Shown one piece after another: positions 10,601 through 18,287 of a DNA stretch of 64,000 bases. Below the pieces are notes generated by a model. That model was not told where the DNA came from and made no database searches. It worked only from the letters and a program-made list of their open reading frames with translations. How positions within the stretch are numbered: position 1 is the first letter of the stretch; every line of letters starts with the position of its first letter. Location: assembly GCA_910575035.1 (NCBI GenBank), contig CAJTDL010000008.1, positions 1-64,000 of the forward strand. Direction: 5' to 3'. The DNA is from Lachnospiraceae bacterium (GTDB lineage Bacteria; Bacillota; Clostridia; Lachnospirales; Lachnospiraceae). Position numbers and translations under genes: made by a program.

Positions 10601-10669
10601 CAAAAAGAACGTTAGAATTGTCTTTAATGGAGAACGGAAAAGTGTCTTTAAATTTGTGGAATTTCTCAT
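7622..10669 (-). CDS. Large FtsX/MacB-type ABC transporter permease
   Basis: The 1015-residue membrane protein has one N-terminal transmembrane segment (about 15-35), a large extracytoplasmic domain, a three-helix FtsX block (about 450-590), another helix near 650, a second outer domain and a final three-helix block (about 890-1005). This 4+4 layout is that of MacB/FtsX-like permeases, which work with a cytosolic ATPase to move or extract lipids, lipoproteins or peptides. The ATG follows GGAGG. It is the last gene of the operon starting with the regulator at 14531, after a 210-base spacer behind its ATPase. The substrate is unknown; antimicrobial-peptide or envelope-stress resistance is an inference from the linked two-component system. 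Confidence 0.85.
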   Translation of the reverse strand: MRNSTNLKTLFRSPLKTILTFFLIGAASFAFFSRVTDYAITMREASKAESFYSGVAALDNSVPPMGYYDPEPKPWPEDAQMEELLSLPGVTLADTRYTTDGLVEDYKRVIDDDSSFNEGIFVAEGIYSGFEEYGGEEDLRLYLLFDDVKIHAGEINLDFCKPMKVQAIYYGHGRHTYPRSFFDGLKEGSKCLVVGTYSEKTGTAFELGAFSYMGDQVEFLRVIDGVKDDYLETEEFAWYKERIEATKQSNLAYDIVYTADMRAIPYVNEHRLAISEGRPLTTGDTDVCVVSDLFLETYGLSVGDKLHIELGDRLLPRLGIGGTRFRRAESMSDFIDSAEVGIIGAYRFTDSGKERYMDNGEWSYGPATIFVPSSLLPVEVPQDHKISRGDYSIFIENPQDIDAFREAAEPLVAEMGLGFRFSDGGWSGMEDSFAAGPSASLLTTVLYVVGAALALFLAVYLYMGRNKKPYAIMRTLGVSGRRAGNFVVLPFLLLSVSAILAGGMAGLFYASYTAAKTLAGMSVSSAPDGYVYVLDAAIPAGVAVVCLVFEMAFVFLLMWLFLRKMKKTPPLELLQEGVGFAGGHGRKAGTLPNPFGAVKPEQEIADTAPIPAGIDAAKISAASSLPAHGKYGALYQACAYILRHMRRSIGRTAVSFALTVVLAAGLGMFVLARFAYQEAYRDLRVKGTAMGFSSPNVKELSKSDLIEDIYYYNNFSVRVNGVGVLSPMTFTNDFGHYLIEDYTITYADGYGLSVFDGTGPVCLVGKALAETLGVRPGDDITLMSEGLYSFMPEVYDEEELPFAIERAGKPYKVAGILESGNEDVNAGIFAAVNDAAENLYSQPFPVGYCEFTLTDNGKVKELESLLEELKNNSIRYSPLASFHVDSETLETVKRIRNLLESLFPVAVAAAVLIGLFGAGLVIMQSAQEAAFLRIFGVTKKRTRCMFVFEQIVLCIAGIVFVAGILTLLAPGRFGRSMEELALCWLLYFLGCVCGALAAAVQVTRHKALELLQVKE

Positions 10670-10879
10670 AAACTACCTCCTGCACATTTAAAAAATGCAT
10701 TTCTGCACCCGAAAACCATTATAACTATTTTTTCCAAATTTCATTTTAAGCGCCGGTCCGTACGAATATCAATACTTTGGCTCAGAAAGGTTAGAACTTC
10801 CAGCTTTTCGGAGACCGGAACCGCAGCAGGGAAAAGCTTCTGCATCTGGCGTCCTCCCCCCTCGCAAAATCCCCCCTCC

Positions 10880-11542
10880 CTAAGCCAGGCGCAACTCCCC
10901 ATCCCGCATCCGAAGAGCCACATCCGCCGCTTCCGCCACTTCCATATCATGGGTCACAATAATCACGCAATACCCCTTCTCATGCGCAAGGCTGCACAAT
11001 ATATCAATAATATTCTGTGTATTTGCGCCATCCAAGTTCCCGGTAGGCTCATCCCCCAATATAATCCTCGCATTTGACGCCAGGCTCCTGGCAATGGCCA
11101 CTCTCTGCCTTTCCCCGCCAGAAAGCTTCGACGGAAACCGCCCCATCTGCTCCTTCGTAATGCCCACGCCCTCTAACAGCGCCTCTGCCCGCGGCCTGGC
11201 ATCCTTCGGCGCCACTCCGCACAATTCCATAGGAAAGCAGACATTTTCCAAAACTGTCAGCAAAGGAAACAAATGAAAAGCCTGAAAGATCATGGAAATG
11301 CTCTCCCGCCGATACCGGTCAAGATCCAGCCCCACCAGGCTCTCCCCATCAAAAGCAACCTCCCCATCCGTAGGCAGGTCCAGCCCCGCCAACAGAGAAA
11401 GCAGGGTAGACTTCCCTGATCCGGAAGGCCCCACAATTGCATAGACCTTCCCTTCCTCAAACCTGCAGGAAACCCCTAAAACAGCTGCCTTCTGCGCATT
11501 CTTATACGTATACGTTACATTTTCCAAACTCAAAGTCGCCAT
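10880..11542 (-). CDS. ABC transporter ATP-binding protein (MacB/LolD type)
   Basis: The 220-residue ATPase has Walker A GPSGSGKS at residues 38-45, the signature LSGGERQRVAIARSLA, and Walker B followed by GDEPTGNLD, all intact. The LolD/MacB subgroup pairs with FtsX-type permeases, and the next gene is one. The start was placed at MATLSLENV, behind AAAGGAG; the in-frame extension upstream has no ribosome site. It lies 37 bases after the membrane-anchored protein of the same operon. Confidence 0.93.
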   Translation of the reverse strand: MATLSLENVTYTYKNAQKAAVLGVSCRFEEGKVYAIVGPSGSGKSTLLSLLAGLDLPTDGEVAFDGESLVGLDLDRYRRESISMIFQAFHLFPLLTVLENVCFPMELCGVAPKDARPRAEALLEGVGITKEQMGRFPSKLSGGERQRVAIARSLASNARIILGDEPTGNLDGANTQNIIDILCSLAHEKGYCVIIVTHDMEVAEAADVALRMRDGELRLA

Positions 11543-11579
11543 CCTCTTCACTCCTTTTCTTCTCTTTGATCCTGATGAA

Positions 11580-12407
11580 TTATAAAAAATCCAGCCATAA
11601 CCCAATCCTCAGCTCCTTCAGCCCTTTCTCCCCATGCTCTGTATAAGGAGTCGCCATATTGGAAATCCAAGTCAGGCCTGCACACATCCTGCTCCCTGCA
11701 ATATCCAGGCTCCCACCCAAATACACCATCCTCCTCTCATACTCCATCATATCCCTTTCCAATGCCACCCCATCCCCCTCCACCCCCTTCATTCCGGTTA
11801 ATTCCACAAACTTCCTCAATTTTTCTACGGCTCTGCTTTCCTCCATAGGGACTTCATACAGATAAACATTGGCATTCCAAACCCTCCCTGCCACTGCGTT
11901 CACATACAAAAGCGCCCGCAGCGACTTGCTGTTAAGCTCCACTGTCCAAAAGCTGTAATAAGGCTCCAGGGGCACCTCCCCTTCTTCCTCCCCTGCCCGG
12001 ACGGAAACCCCCAGCGTGGCGCACACAGAACGCCTTTCTTCTGCCAGCCCCCAATCCTCCAGCCCCATTTCAGCAATCCATCCCTCTCCCACCTGTATGG
12101 CCTCTTCCATAGAAATCTGCCCCTCTGCTGGCTTGTGGACTTTCATTGCAATCTTCCCATTCCAACGTTTCACTGCATCCTCCGCCTGCTCCATTGTCAA
12201 ATCATGCGTTTTTGTATCGCCAAAATCCAGATTTACTTCCCGCCCCTCCCATTCCTGTATCGGCATCTCCTCCTGTGCGTTCCCTTTTTCTGCCAGAAGG
12301 AACCTTTCCCTTGCCCTCAGGATAAAATTCATGCCTTCCATAATTCCCAAAGAAAACATAACTGCAAGAAGCACCGTAAGAATGGTATATTTATATGCCC
12401 TCTTCAT
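11580..12407 (-). CDS. Membrane-anchored protein of the kinase-ABC operon
   Basis: I do not recognise a named family. The 275-residue protein has one N-terminal hydrophobic segment (about residues 6-26) and no lipobox cysteine, then a mostly charged, extracytoplasmic-looking domain with several acidic patches. It starts 17 bases inside the end of the kinase gene, behind AAGGGGGGAAAA, so translation is coupled. Lying between a sensor kinase and an ABC ATPase, it may be an accessory sensor or a periplasm-side adaptor of the transporter; that is inference from position only. Confidence 0.7.
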   Translation of the reverse strand: MKRAYKYTILTVLLAVMFSLGIMEGMNFILRARERFLLAEKGNAQEEMPIQEWEGREVNLDFGDTKTHDLTMEQAEDAVKRWNGKIAMKVHKPAEGQISMEEAIQVGEGWIAEMGLEDWGLAEERRSVCATLGVSVRAGEEEGEVPLEPYYSFWTVELNSKSLRALLYVNAVAGRVWNANVYLYEVPMEESRAVEKLRKFVELTGMKGVEGDGVALERDMMEYERRMVYLGGSLDIAGSRMCAGLTWISNMATPYTEHGEKGLKELRIGLWLDFL

Positions 12408-13878
12408 CTTTTCCCCCCTTCTGCCGAACAAAATAAGATGCAGGCTCTTCTGCCGAACAGAATCGGATACAGACCCTCGTCCCCGTCTCCCCATCACTTT
12501 CAATCTCCATCTTCGCCCCATGGGCTTCCAGGATCTTTGATACCAGTGCCAGACCCAGCCCTGCCCCATGCTGCTGCCGGGAGCGGGACTTATCTACCAT
12601 GTAAAAAGCCTCCGTAATCCTCCCCAGCTCTTTTTTCGGAATCCCCTTCCCATTATCCCTGACCTCAATCCACACCTGGCCGCCCCTCTGCTCCCCACGG
12701 ATCCACAGATCCCTGCTGCCTGCCTTAAGGGCATTATCCGCCAGATTCAGCATCATCGTCTTAAAAAGGTCAAAATCCGCCCAAATGCTTCCTTCCCCCA
12801 TTTCCATATGCAGCGCAACGCCAAACTTTTCACACATAGGCGCTATGCCCTGCTGCAGGTTTTCAAATATTTCCCTTACAGGCATCTGCTCCAGAAAAAA
12901 CTCCTGCTTGTCCAGCACAAATAAATCCATCAGCTTCAAAGCCAAAGCCTCCAGCCTCATCCCCTCATTCATAATATATTCCGCTGCATGCTTCACCTCT
13001 TCCCGAGGCAGGTCCCGCTGGTAGAGCATGTCCGCATAGCCAATCACAGACGTTAGCGGCGTCTTCATCTCATGGGCAAAATTCGCCGTAAAATCTTCCT
13101 TCTGCCTGGCTGCATCTGACAGCTCTGCAATCTTTTCCTCCACCTGCCTCGCCATCTGGTTAAAATCAGAGGCCAGCTCGCTGATCTCATCCTTTCCCTC
13201 CGCCCGGATCCTCTGGGAATAATTTCCCTTTGCCATCCAGCCTGCCGCCTCGCTCACTCTTTTCAAAGGCTCCGTCAGAGCCTTTGTCAAAAAAAATATA
13301 ATAGGAAAGCTGATGCACAGGATCACCATGTAAATCCTTTGAAAATAGGCGATCATATTTCTCTGGGAATGGACTGCTGCAGTAATCTCTGTCTGGGTAG
13401 TCAGGTAAAGCCCCTTTTCATCCTGCACCACATAATCCTGCACAAAAATGTAGCTTTTCCCTTCCTTTTCATAAATCTGGAAGGACAGCTTTCCATCCTC
13501 CCAGGCGTTTTCATCCGCAAAAGAATACGCTTTTGGCTCCTCTTTGCAGAAATCCAGCTGATCCAGCGGCACAGCCATATCGGAAAAATAATAGGTTTTC
13601 CTCCCATCCTCTTCATTTATGGCAACTGGAACCGTAAAGTTCCCCAGGCTGCGCAGAAGATCAGCCTCCCTGTATACAGATCTGGAAAAAATATCTGGCT
13701 CTGTATACAGGACAGACTGCAGGATATAGCGGTTGTATTGGAAATCCTGGAACGCAATCTTTTTTTCCTGTTCAATGGCATTTTCGTAGGCAAAGTTGAT
13801 CAGTAAATATCCGGCTGCCTGAAATGCAATGCCAAATATTACCACAAAGCACAGAAATATCTTATGGAACAGCTTCAT
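12391..13878 (-). CDS. Sensor histidine kinase
   Basis: The 495-residue kinase has a transmembrane helix at about 8-30, an outer sensor domain of about 150 residues, a second helix near 183-198, a HAMP linker, a HisKA domain with phosphoacceptor H269 (FAHEMKTPLTS) and a C-terminal ATPase with DNGKGIPKKELG and GAGLGLALV. It overlaps the response-regulator stop by four bases (ATGA), so the two proteins are made together. The operon context (ABC ATPase and FtsX-type permease) suggests it senses an envelope stress or a peptide. The outer domain is not a family I can name. Confidence 0.93.
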   Translation of the reverse strand: MKLFHKIFLCFVVIFGIAFQAAGYLLINFAYENAIEQEKKIAFQDFQYNRYILQSVLYTEPDIFSRSVYREADLLRSLGNFTVPVAINEEDGRKTYYFSDMAVPLDQLDFCKEEPKAYSFADENAWEDGKLSFQIYEKEGKSYIFVQDYVVQDEKGLYLTTQTEITAAVHSQRNMIAYFQRIYMVILCISFPIIFFLTKALTEPLKRVSEAAGWMAKGNYSQRIRAEGKDEISELASDFNQMARQVEEKIAELSDAARQKEDFTANFAHEMKTPLTSVIGYADMLYQRDLPREEVKHAAEYIMNEGMRLEALALKLMDLFVLDKQEFFLEQMPVREIFENLQQGIAPMCEKFGVALHMEMGEGSIWADFDLFKTMMLNLADNALKAGSRDLWIRGEQRGGQVWIEVRDNGKGIPKKELGRITEAFYMVDKSRSRQQHGAGLGLALVSKILEAHGAKMEIESDGETGTRVCIRFCSAEEPASYFVRQKGGKDEEGI

Positions 13879-14531
13879 TTCCCTTCCTCCAGCCGATAGC
13901 CCACACGGAATACCGTCTTAATGTACTGCTCCCATCCCAGCTTCCGGCGCAGCCTCTGGATATGGGAATCCAAGGTGCGGGTGTCTCCCATATAAGGCTC
14001 GCCCCAGACCTTCTCGTAGAGGCGTTCCCGGTACAATGCCACATTTTTATTCTGGATCAGCTCCACCAAAAGCTCATACTCCTTGATGGTCAGCTCCAGG
14101 GGCCGGCCGTTTTTGCTGACAATCCGGGATACCATATCGACTTCCACATCTGCAAAGGCGAGCTTTTTATTCACTTTTCCGTATCTTCGCAGGAGGGCTT
14201 CTACCCGAGCCAGGAGCTCCCCAATCTGGAAAGGCTTGACGATATAGTCGTCTGCGCCAAGCCTTAAGCCTTTGATACGGTCGTTGACACTGCTTTTTGC
14301 CGTCAGGAAAATCACGGGAGTCCCCATGGGCTTAATGTATTCCAAAAGCTCATAGCCATCAATTTCCGGGAGCATGATGTCCAGTAAGATCAGGTCAAAG
14401 CTGTCCTTTTCGATAAAATTTGCGCCCATTTTCCCATCAAAGGCACAGACGCATTCGTAGCCTTCAGCTGTCAGGTTTATCTTTATTAAGTTTGCGATGG
14501 ACGCATCATCTTCTACAATCAAAATCTTCAT
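13875..14531 (-). CDS. OmpR-family response regulator
   Basis: The 218-residue protein has a receiver domain with acidic pair E7/D8, phosphoacceptor D51 (LLDIMLPEIDGY) and K in LTAKSS, followed by a winged-helix DNA-binding domain (about 125-216) ending in the typical IKTVFRVGYRLE. It begins the five-gene operon, behind CTGGAGG. It probably controls this operon and perhaps other envelope genes. A TTGACA and a TATAAT hexamer lie upstream (about 14640-14670) but only 11 bases apart, so the promoter is not certain. Confidence 0.94.
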   Translation of the reverse strand: MKILIVEDDASIANLIKINLTAEGYECVCAFDGKMGANFIEKDSFDLILLDIMLPEIDGYELLEYIKPMGTPVIFLTAKSSVNDRIKGLRLGADDYIVKPFQIGELLARVEALLRRYGKVNKKLAFADVEVDMVSRIVSKNGRPLELTIKEYELLVELIQNKNVALYRERLYEKVWGEPYMGDTRTLDSHIQRLRRKLGWEQYIKTVFRVGYRLEEGK

Positions 14532-14834
14532 GGCAAAACCTCCAGATCTGTCAGCCTTTGTTATGATTACTCCGATGGTATTTCACTGCCAGAGCCATGC
14601 ACATATCGCTATGGCCCCTTGGCTTGTAATCATGTATTCTTATTATAGCTTATAGATGTGTCAAAGTTGCGTATTTTTTTAGGAGGATACTATTGGAGGG
14701 AACTCCTGCCTCCTGCTCCTCTGCTTTCCCCTCGGCAATTTCAATATACTGCTCATATTCCCCCAAAGAGAGGCGCTCCCTCCCAGCCTCACTCCATTCG
14801 ACATTGGCAAACCGCTGGGAATGTACCTCCTGTA

Positions 14835-14922
14835 ATTCACGGCCTTGGAGCCGCTCATAGCAACAATTTGGGGCAATATTTAAAGTTTTATGCGCTGTTT
14901 CGCACATTCCTGAACCATAAAT
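14835..14922. repeat. Dispersed palindromic repeat, copy 1
   Basis: This part of the 510-base gap between the response regulator and the precorrin-2 dehydrogenase gene shares a core (GCCGCTCATAGCAACAATT, then ATATTTAAAGTTTT) with a longer copy at 17351-17493. The ends are weakly complementary. No convincing gene was found in the gap; the open frames here do not resemble proteins. The element looks like a small non-coding foldback repeat. Confidence 0.65.
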
Positions 14923-15043
14923 AAGCCACATTTCATCCAAAAAACTGCCGATAACCTACGCATATCCCCATTGATTCCTCCCAAAAGTAATGGTAAAATA
15001 CAGGAAACAGCATGTTACCATATTTTACCTTAGGAGGAAACCC

Positions 15044-15670
15044 ATGTCTTACTTTCCAATGTTTGTGGAATTGAAAAACCAGCCCTGCCTGGTGGTAGGG
15101 GGCGGGAATGTGGCCTTACGGAAGGCAATGGCTCTGAAAGATTTCGGCGCAAAGGTCACGGTGGAAGCCCCTGCTATTTTAACGGAAATAAAAGAAATGG
15201 AAGGCGTGATATGCCTGGAAAAAGAGTTTACAGCAGACGATATTGCAGAGTGGTCACTGGTTGTGGCCGCAACAGATGATGCGGTGCTAAACAGCCAGGT
15301 CAGCCAATTATGCAGAAATAAAAAAATCCCTGTCAATGCAGTGGATCAAATCGAAGACTGCAGCTTTATCTTCCCAGCCTATCTGAAAGAGGGAGAAGTC
15401 GTGGCCGCATTTTCCAGCGGCGGGCAAAGCCCCAGCATCGCACAATATTTGAAATCACAGATGAAGCCTGCCATGACGCCTTTGATCGGGGAATTGGCTG
15501 GCTGCCTGGGGAATATCCGGGAAATTGTGAAGCAATGCACACAGTCTGAATATGACAGAAAAAAAATTTACCAAGAAATCCTGAAGCTTGCCCTGGATAA
15601 GGACGCACTGCCTTCCAAGGAGGAGATCAGAAAAACCATCCAACAGGAAGGCTCCCCCACTCCCCCCTAA
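15044..15670 (+). CDS. Precorrin-2 dehydrogenase (siroheme pathway)
   Basis: The 208-residue protein oxidises precorrin-2 to sirohydrochlorin with NAD and may also chelate iron. The Rossmann motif VVGGGNVALRKA is near residues 17-28, followed by the family patterns VVAATDD and VNAVDQIEDCSFIFPA and GGQSPSIAQYLK. It corresponds to SirC/Met8 or the N-terminal part of CysG. The ATG lies behind TTAGGAGG. An inverted repeat (GGTAAAATA / TATTTTACC, 14992-15029) overlaps the likely promoter region and may be an operator. It stands alone, without hem or cob genes, in contrast to most relatives, which sit in hemACD clusters. Confidence 0.88.
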   Translation: MSYFPMFVELKNQPCLVVGGGNVALRKAMALKDFGAKVTVEAPAILTEIKEMEGVICLEKEFTADDIAEWSLVVAATDDAVLNSQVSQLCRNKKIPVNAVDQIEDCSFIFPAYLKEGEVVAAFSSGGQSPSIAQYLKSQMKPAMTPLIGELAGCLGNIREIVKQCTQSEYDRKKIYQEILKLALDKDALPSKEEIRKTIQQEGSPTPP

Positions 15671-15764
15671 ATCCCTAATGTATCTGTTCCATACCCTCTA
15701 AGTTACAGGGATTTCATGGTTCCGCGCCCCTTCACATCCGTGGGCTGACCCTTCCTGCAGTGCT

Positions 15765-16505
15765 TTATGATTCCATATAGCTTACATCCTGCTCAGGCTC
15801 CTGTGTCACATCATAGTAAAAGCTCACCATCACCTGGTTCATATAAGGGACAACCCAGAGCATCCCAATCCCGCAGGAAAGCATCCCTAAAACGCTCCAT
15901 CCCAAAAAGCTCAGGTTAATATACAGCATCCGCCCTTTATTCCCTTCCATAAAATGGGCGCTTTCCTGAAAGGCCTCTATCGCATTCATCTGCGGATCTT
16001 CCACCAGCAGGAGCACTGCCAGGCCATAACGCAGGGCAAGGGCAACAAAAACCCCAATCCCTGCCAGATAGAGCAGTATGCCAATGACCACCGCAAGCAC
16101 TGCCCCTCCCATGTCTCCAACCGCCACGCATATAGTCCCTGGAAGCATACAGAGGAACGTAACCCCCAATACCAGCAAATATGCCAGGATATAGCGCTCC
16201 GGCCTTCTGACAAACTCCCCAAACAGCATCTTCAGCTCTGCATTTTGCCCGCGTGAAAAAGCAAGGTGCATTTGAAGGATGCCGCACTGCATGATCATGG
16301 CTACCATGCCTAAGATCAGGGCTGCGATCAAATAAGCGGCCGACTGCACAGTGCCGCTCCTGCTGACCACCATCAGAAAATAAAAGGGCATCAAAGCGGC
16401 TGAAACAATCAAACCAGATAACAGGCTTGCACCTATGGCAAGCCCCCAATGCCCAATCATATTCTCCCTGGAAATCCTTTTTAATTCTGCTGATGTACGT
16501 CCCAT
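15765..16505 (-). CDS. DUF975-type membrane protein
   Basis: The 246-residue protein begins with the DUF975 pattern (short amphipathic stretch with ELKRISRENMIGHWG) and has about five to six hydrophobic segments. The family is common in Firmicutes and its function is unknown. The C terminus carries the conserved region with LSFLGWSVLG and a final acidic tail. It lies 33 bases downstream of the possible metalloprotease gene on the same strand, but nothing links their roles. Confidence 0.8.
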   Translation of the reverse strand: MGRTSAELKRISRENMIGHWGLAIGASLLSGLIVSAALMPFYFLMVVSRSGTVQSAAYLIAALILGMVAMIMQCGILQMHLAFSRGQNAELKMLFGEFVRRPERYILAYLLVLGVTFLCMLPGTICVAVGDMGGAVLAVVIGILLYLAGIGVFVALALRYGLAVLLLVEDPQMNAIEAFQESAHFMEGNKGRMLYINLSFLGWSVLGMLSCGIGMLWVVPYMNQVMVSFYYDVTQEPEQDVSYMES

Positions 16506-16538
16506 ATCCTTAACTCCAATCCAGTCTTCATAATTATA

Positions 16539-17081
16539 TCAGGCTGCATAATCTATATTATTCCCCTTAGCATTTTCATCTAAAAGGGCTTTCTGGCTCT
16601 TGGTATAAGGGTCTGATGGATATTTAATCTGCGTAGAAGTCGTGCCGCCAGACACATAGGACTTCCCACACTCCGGGCAGACAGCCATATGGATGCTGAC
16701 AGAAGCAGAAACCACTTTCCCACCCTTTTGAGCCGCACTGGTATATGCATTGGAAACATGCTCCCCTTCATGGGCGCGCACAGCGCTGGCCGCCGCTTCT
16801 GGGGATATATGGGCTGCTGACTTAAAGGAAACATTCTCATCGGATCCGTCCTTATATTTGCGCTTAGCACAGGTCTGGCACTTTTCTCCTGAAACCTTTT
16901 CATCCTCTCCTGTGCCAAAAACCTTTTTAACAGAGCCATCCTTTTCTGATTTATCCGTAAAAAATACTTCTTCGGGACGGCTGCCCGCACCCTGGGCATG
17001 AAAATTCCCAGAAGAAGCCGTATTTCCATATGCATTATAATAATTGCTGTATCCACTCACTCCGCCAATCAATCCTGACAT
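16539..17081 (-). CDS. SprA-like putative metalloprotease
   Basis: The 180-residue protein has an HExxH-type zinc site (HEGEHV, near residue 113) followed by a CxxC pair (CPECGKSY) and an earlier CxxC (CQTC). This matches a small family annotated as SprA-related or putative metalloprotease. The N terminus is rich in Gly, Ser, Asn and Tyr and probably disordered. The ATG used gives MSGLIGG and lies eight bases after GAGG; a TTG two codons upstream is possible. No substrate is known. Confidence 0.75.
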   Translation of the reverse strand: MSGLIGGVSGYSNYYNAYGNTASSGNFHAQGAGSRPEEVFFTDKSEKDGSVKKVFGTGEDEKVSGEKCQTCAKRKYKDGSDENVSFKSAAHISPEAAASAVRAHEGEHVSNAYTSAAQKGGKVVSASVSIHMAVCPECGKSYVSGGTTSTQIKYPSDPYTKSQKALLDENAKGNNIDYAA

Positions 17082-17350
17082 AGCCAAAACCTCGCTTTCC
17101 TCATACTTCTGTAACTGCCCTGTACCTTTGGAGTTACATTTTTATTTCTTAAATAAATCTGCTAACTGTGCTGTGTTGGCCGCCCCCGCCTCCTCACCAC
17201 AGCAGCTATGGGGCAACACCGTGCCCCAGAGGGTATCCCTTCCATCACAGCACTGCCTTATGGGCACAAAATCTATGGGAAGATTATATCACAGTTTTTT
17301 CTTTTTGACAAAGGGTAAAAGAAAGATTATACTGCAAATAAGTCGAAATA

Positions 17351-17493
17351 TTACTATTCATGGCCTGGGGGCCGCTCATAGCAACAATTCGGGGCGATAT
17401 TTAAAGTTTTGCTGCGCAAAAATCGCCCCTCACTCCTGAATCATGTTCTCACGGAATGCGCAGTTCAGCGCATTCCTGAGCCATGAATAGTAA
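17351..17493. repeat. Dispersed palindromic repeat, copy 2
   Basis: The ends are perfect 14-base inverted repeats (TTACTATTCATGGC at 17351-17364 and its complement at 17480-17493). Inside are the core shared with 14835-14922 and a perfect hairpin (GAATGCGC / GCGCATTC, 17454-17475). A further TTACTATTCATAGC follows at 17503-17516. This is the main content of the 700-base gap between 17081 and 17782, where I see no gene. Confidence 0.75.
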
Positions 17494-17553
17494 CGCGAAA
17501 TGTTACTATTCATAGCCAATGTCAGTAACTTAAGGGATTAACGGACAGGGTGC

Positions 17554-17610
17554 GGGGATGGCTAAGCGGACGCCTGGCTTTCAGTTGATGGCACTGCCCA
17601 TGAAACAATG
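17554..17610. repeat. Intergenic repeat relic (GGGGATGGCTAAG type)
   Basis: The stretch starting GGGGATGGCTAAGCGGACGC and ending CCATGAAACAATG has a diverged partner at 21529-21573 (with a short gap) and a partial inverted match at 22793-22815. It codes for nothing recognisable and looks like decayed mobile-element or repeat sequence. Confidence 0.5.
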
Positions 17611-17781
17611 TGATTTTACAAAGTATCCGGTTTGATTCTGTATAGAGCCTAATTAAGATTTCTGTAAAAAAGGCCTGGATGACAAGTAAGTTACGAACAT
17701 TGGCCCACAACAGAAGCAATCGAAAAAAATTGATACGGCAAGGCCATTATATTACATGAAATACATAGATTGGAGAACATT

Positions 17782-18222
17782 ATGAGAAATTACGAAAAAG
17801 AAGAAACTGCATTATTTTATGTAGGATGGGCGCTGGTATTCCTCTGCTGCTGTATCTGGTGCCTTTTCCAGGTTGTCCCGCCATCCTTTCTAATGCTGTT
17901 CCCCTCCTGTATGATCCGAAAGATTTTTGGGATTTACTGTCCTGGATGCGGAGGAACCCGGGCTGTCACAGCTTTTTTGCGGGGGGACTTCCTTACCTCC
18001 TTTATCAGCCATCCATTGGTGCTTTATACTGCAGTTGTAGGGGGATGGTTTTTGGCAAGCCAGACAATCGAACGCATTTCCCGCCATCGGTTAAAAACCG
18101 GGATGCGGTACCGGGATGGGTACGTCTGGGCAGCCTTAGTGATTCTGGTGATAAATTTTTTAGTGAAAAATTTATTGCTGGCGGTGTGGGGAATTGATTT
18201 ATTGGAGGGGATACGGTTATAG
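17782..18222 (+). CDS. DUF2752 membrane protein
   Basis: The 146-residue protein has about three to four hydrophobic segments and the DUF2752 signature CPGCGGTRAV near residues 50-59. The family is widespread, membrane-bound and of unknown function. The ATG lies six bases after GGAG; a TTG four codons upstream is less likely because the ribosome site overlaps it. It is convergent with the phosphoglycerate mutase-like gene and the two share the hairpin at 18228-18275. Confidence 0.82.
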   Translation: MRNYEKEETALFYVGWALVFLCCCIWCLFQVVPPSFLMLFPSCMIRKIFGIYCPGCGGTRAVTAFLRGDFLTSFISHPLVLYTAVVGGWFLASQTIERISRHRLKTGMRYRDGYVWAALVILVINFLVKNLLLAVWGIDLLEGIRL

Positions 18223-18227
18223 GGAAG

Positions 18228-18275
18228 AAGTGGCATAATGGATGCAGAAAGGTTTCTGCGTCCATTATGCCACTT
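18228..18275. terminator. Long hairpin between convergent genes
   Basis: A near-perfect inverted repeat with 23-base arms (starting AAGTGGCATAATGGATGCAG, one mismatch) and a 2-base loop lies between the ends of two convergent genes. It should act as a bidirectional stop or as an RNA 3'-end protector. There is no T-run on either side, so it is not a textbook intrinsic terminator. Confidence 0.65.
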
Positions 18276-18287
18276 GCAAATCAAATA

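Noticed and set aside
10741-10845. 34-codon frame with a GGGGGGAGGA ribosome site between the ABC ATPase and the permease
   Set aside because: The peptide has no recognisable pattern and the strong ribosome site could be chance in a G-rich strand; not listed without conservation data.
14650-14940. 96-codon minus-strand frame in the gap before the precorrin-2 dehydrogenase gene
   Set aside because: It overlaps the dispersed repeat, which recurs at 17351 with a disrupted frame, so coding is unlikely.
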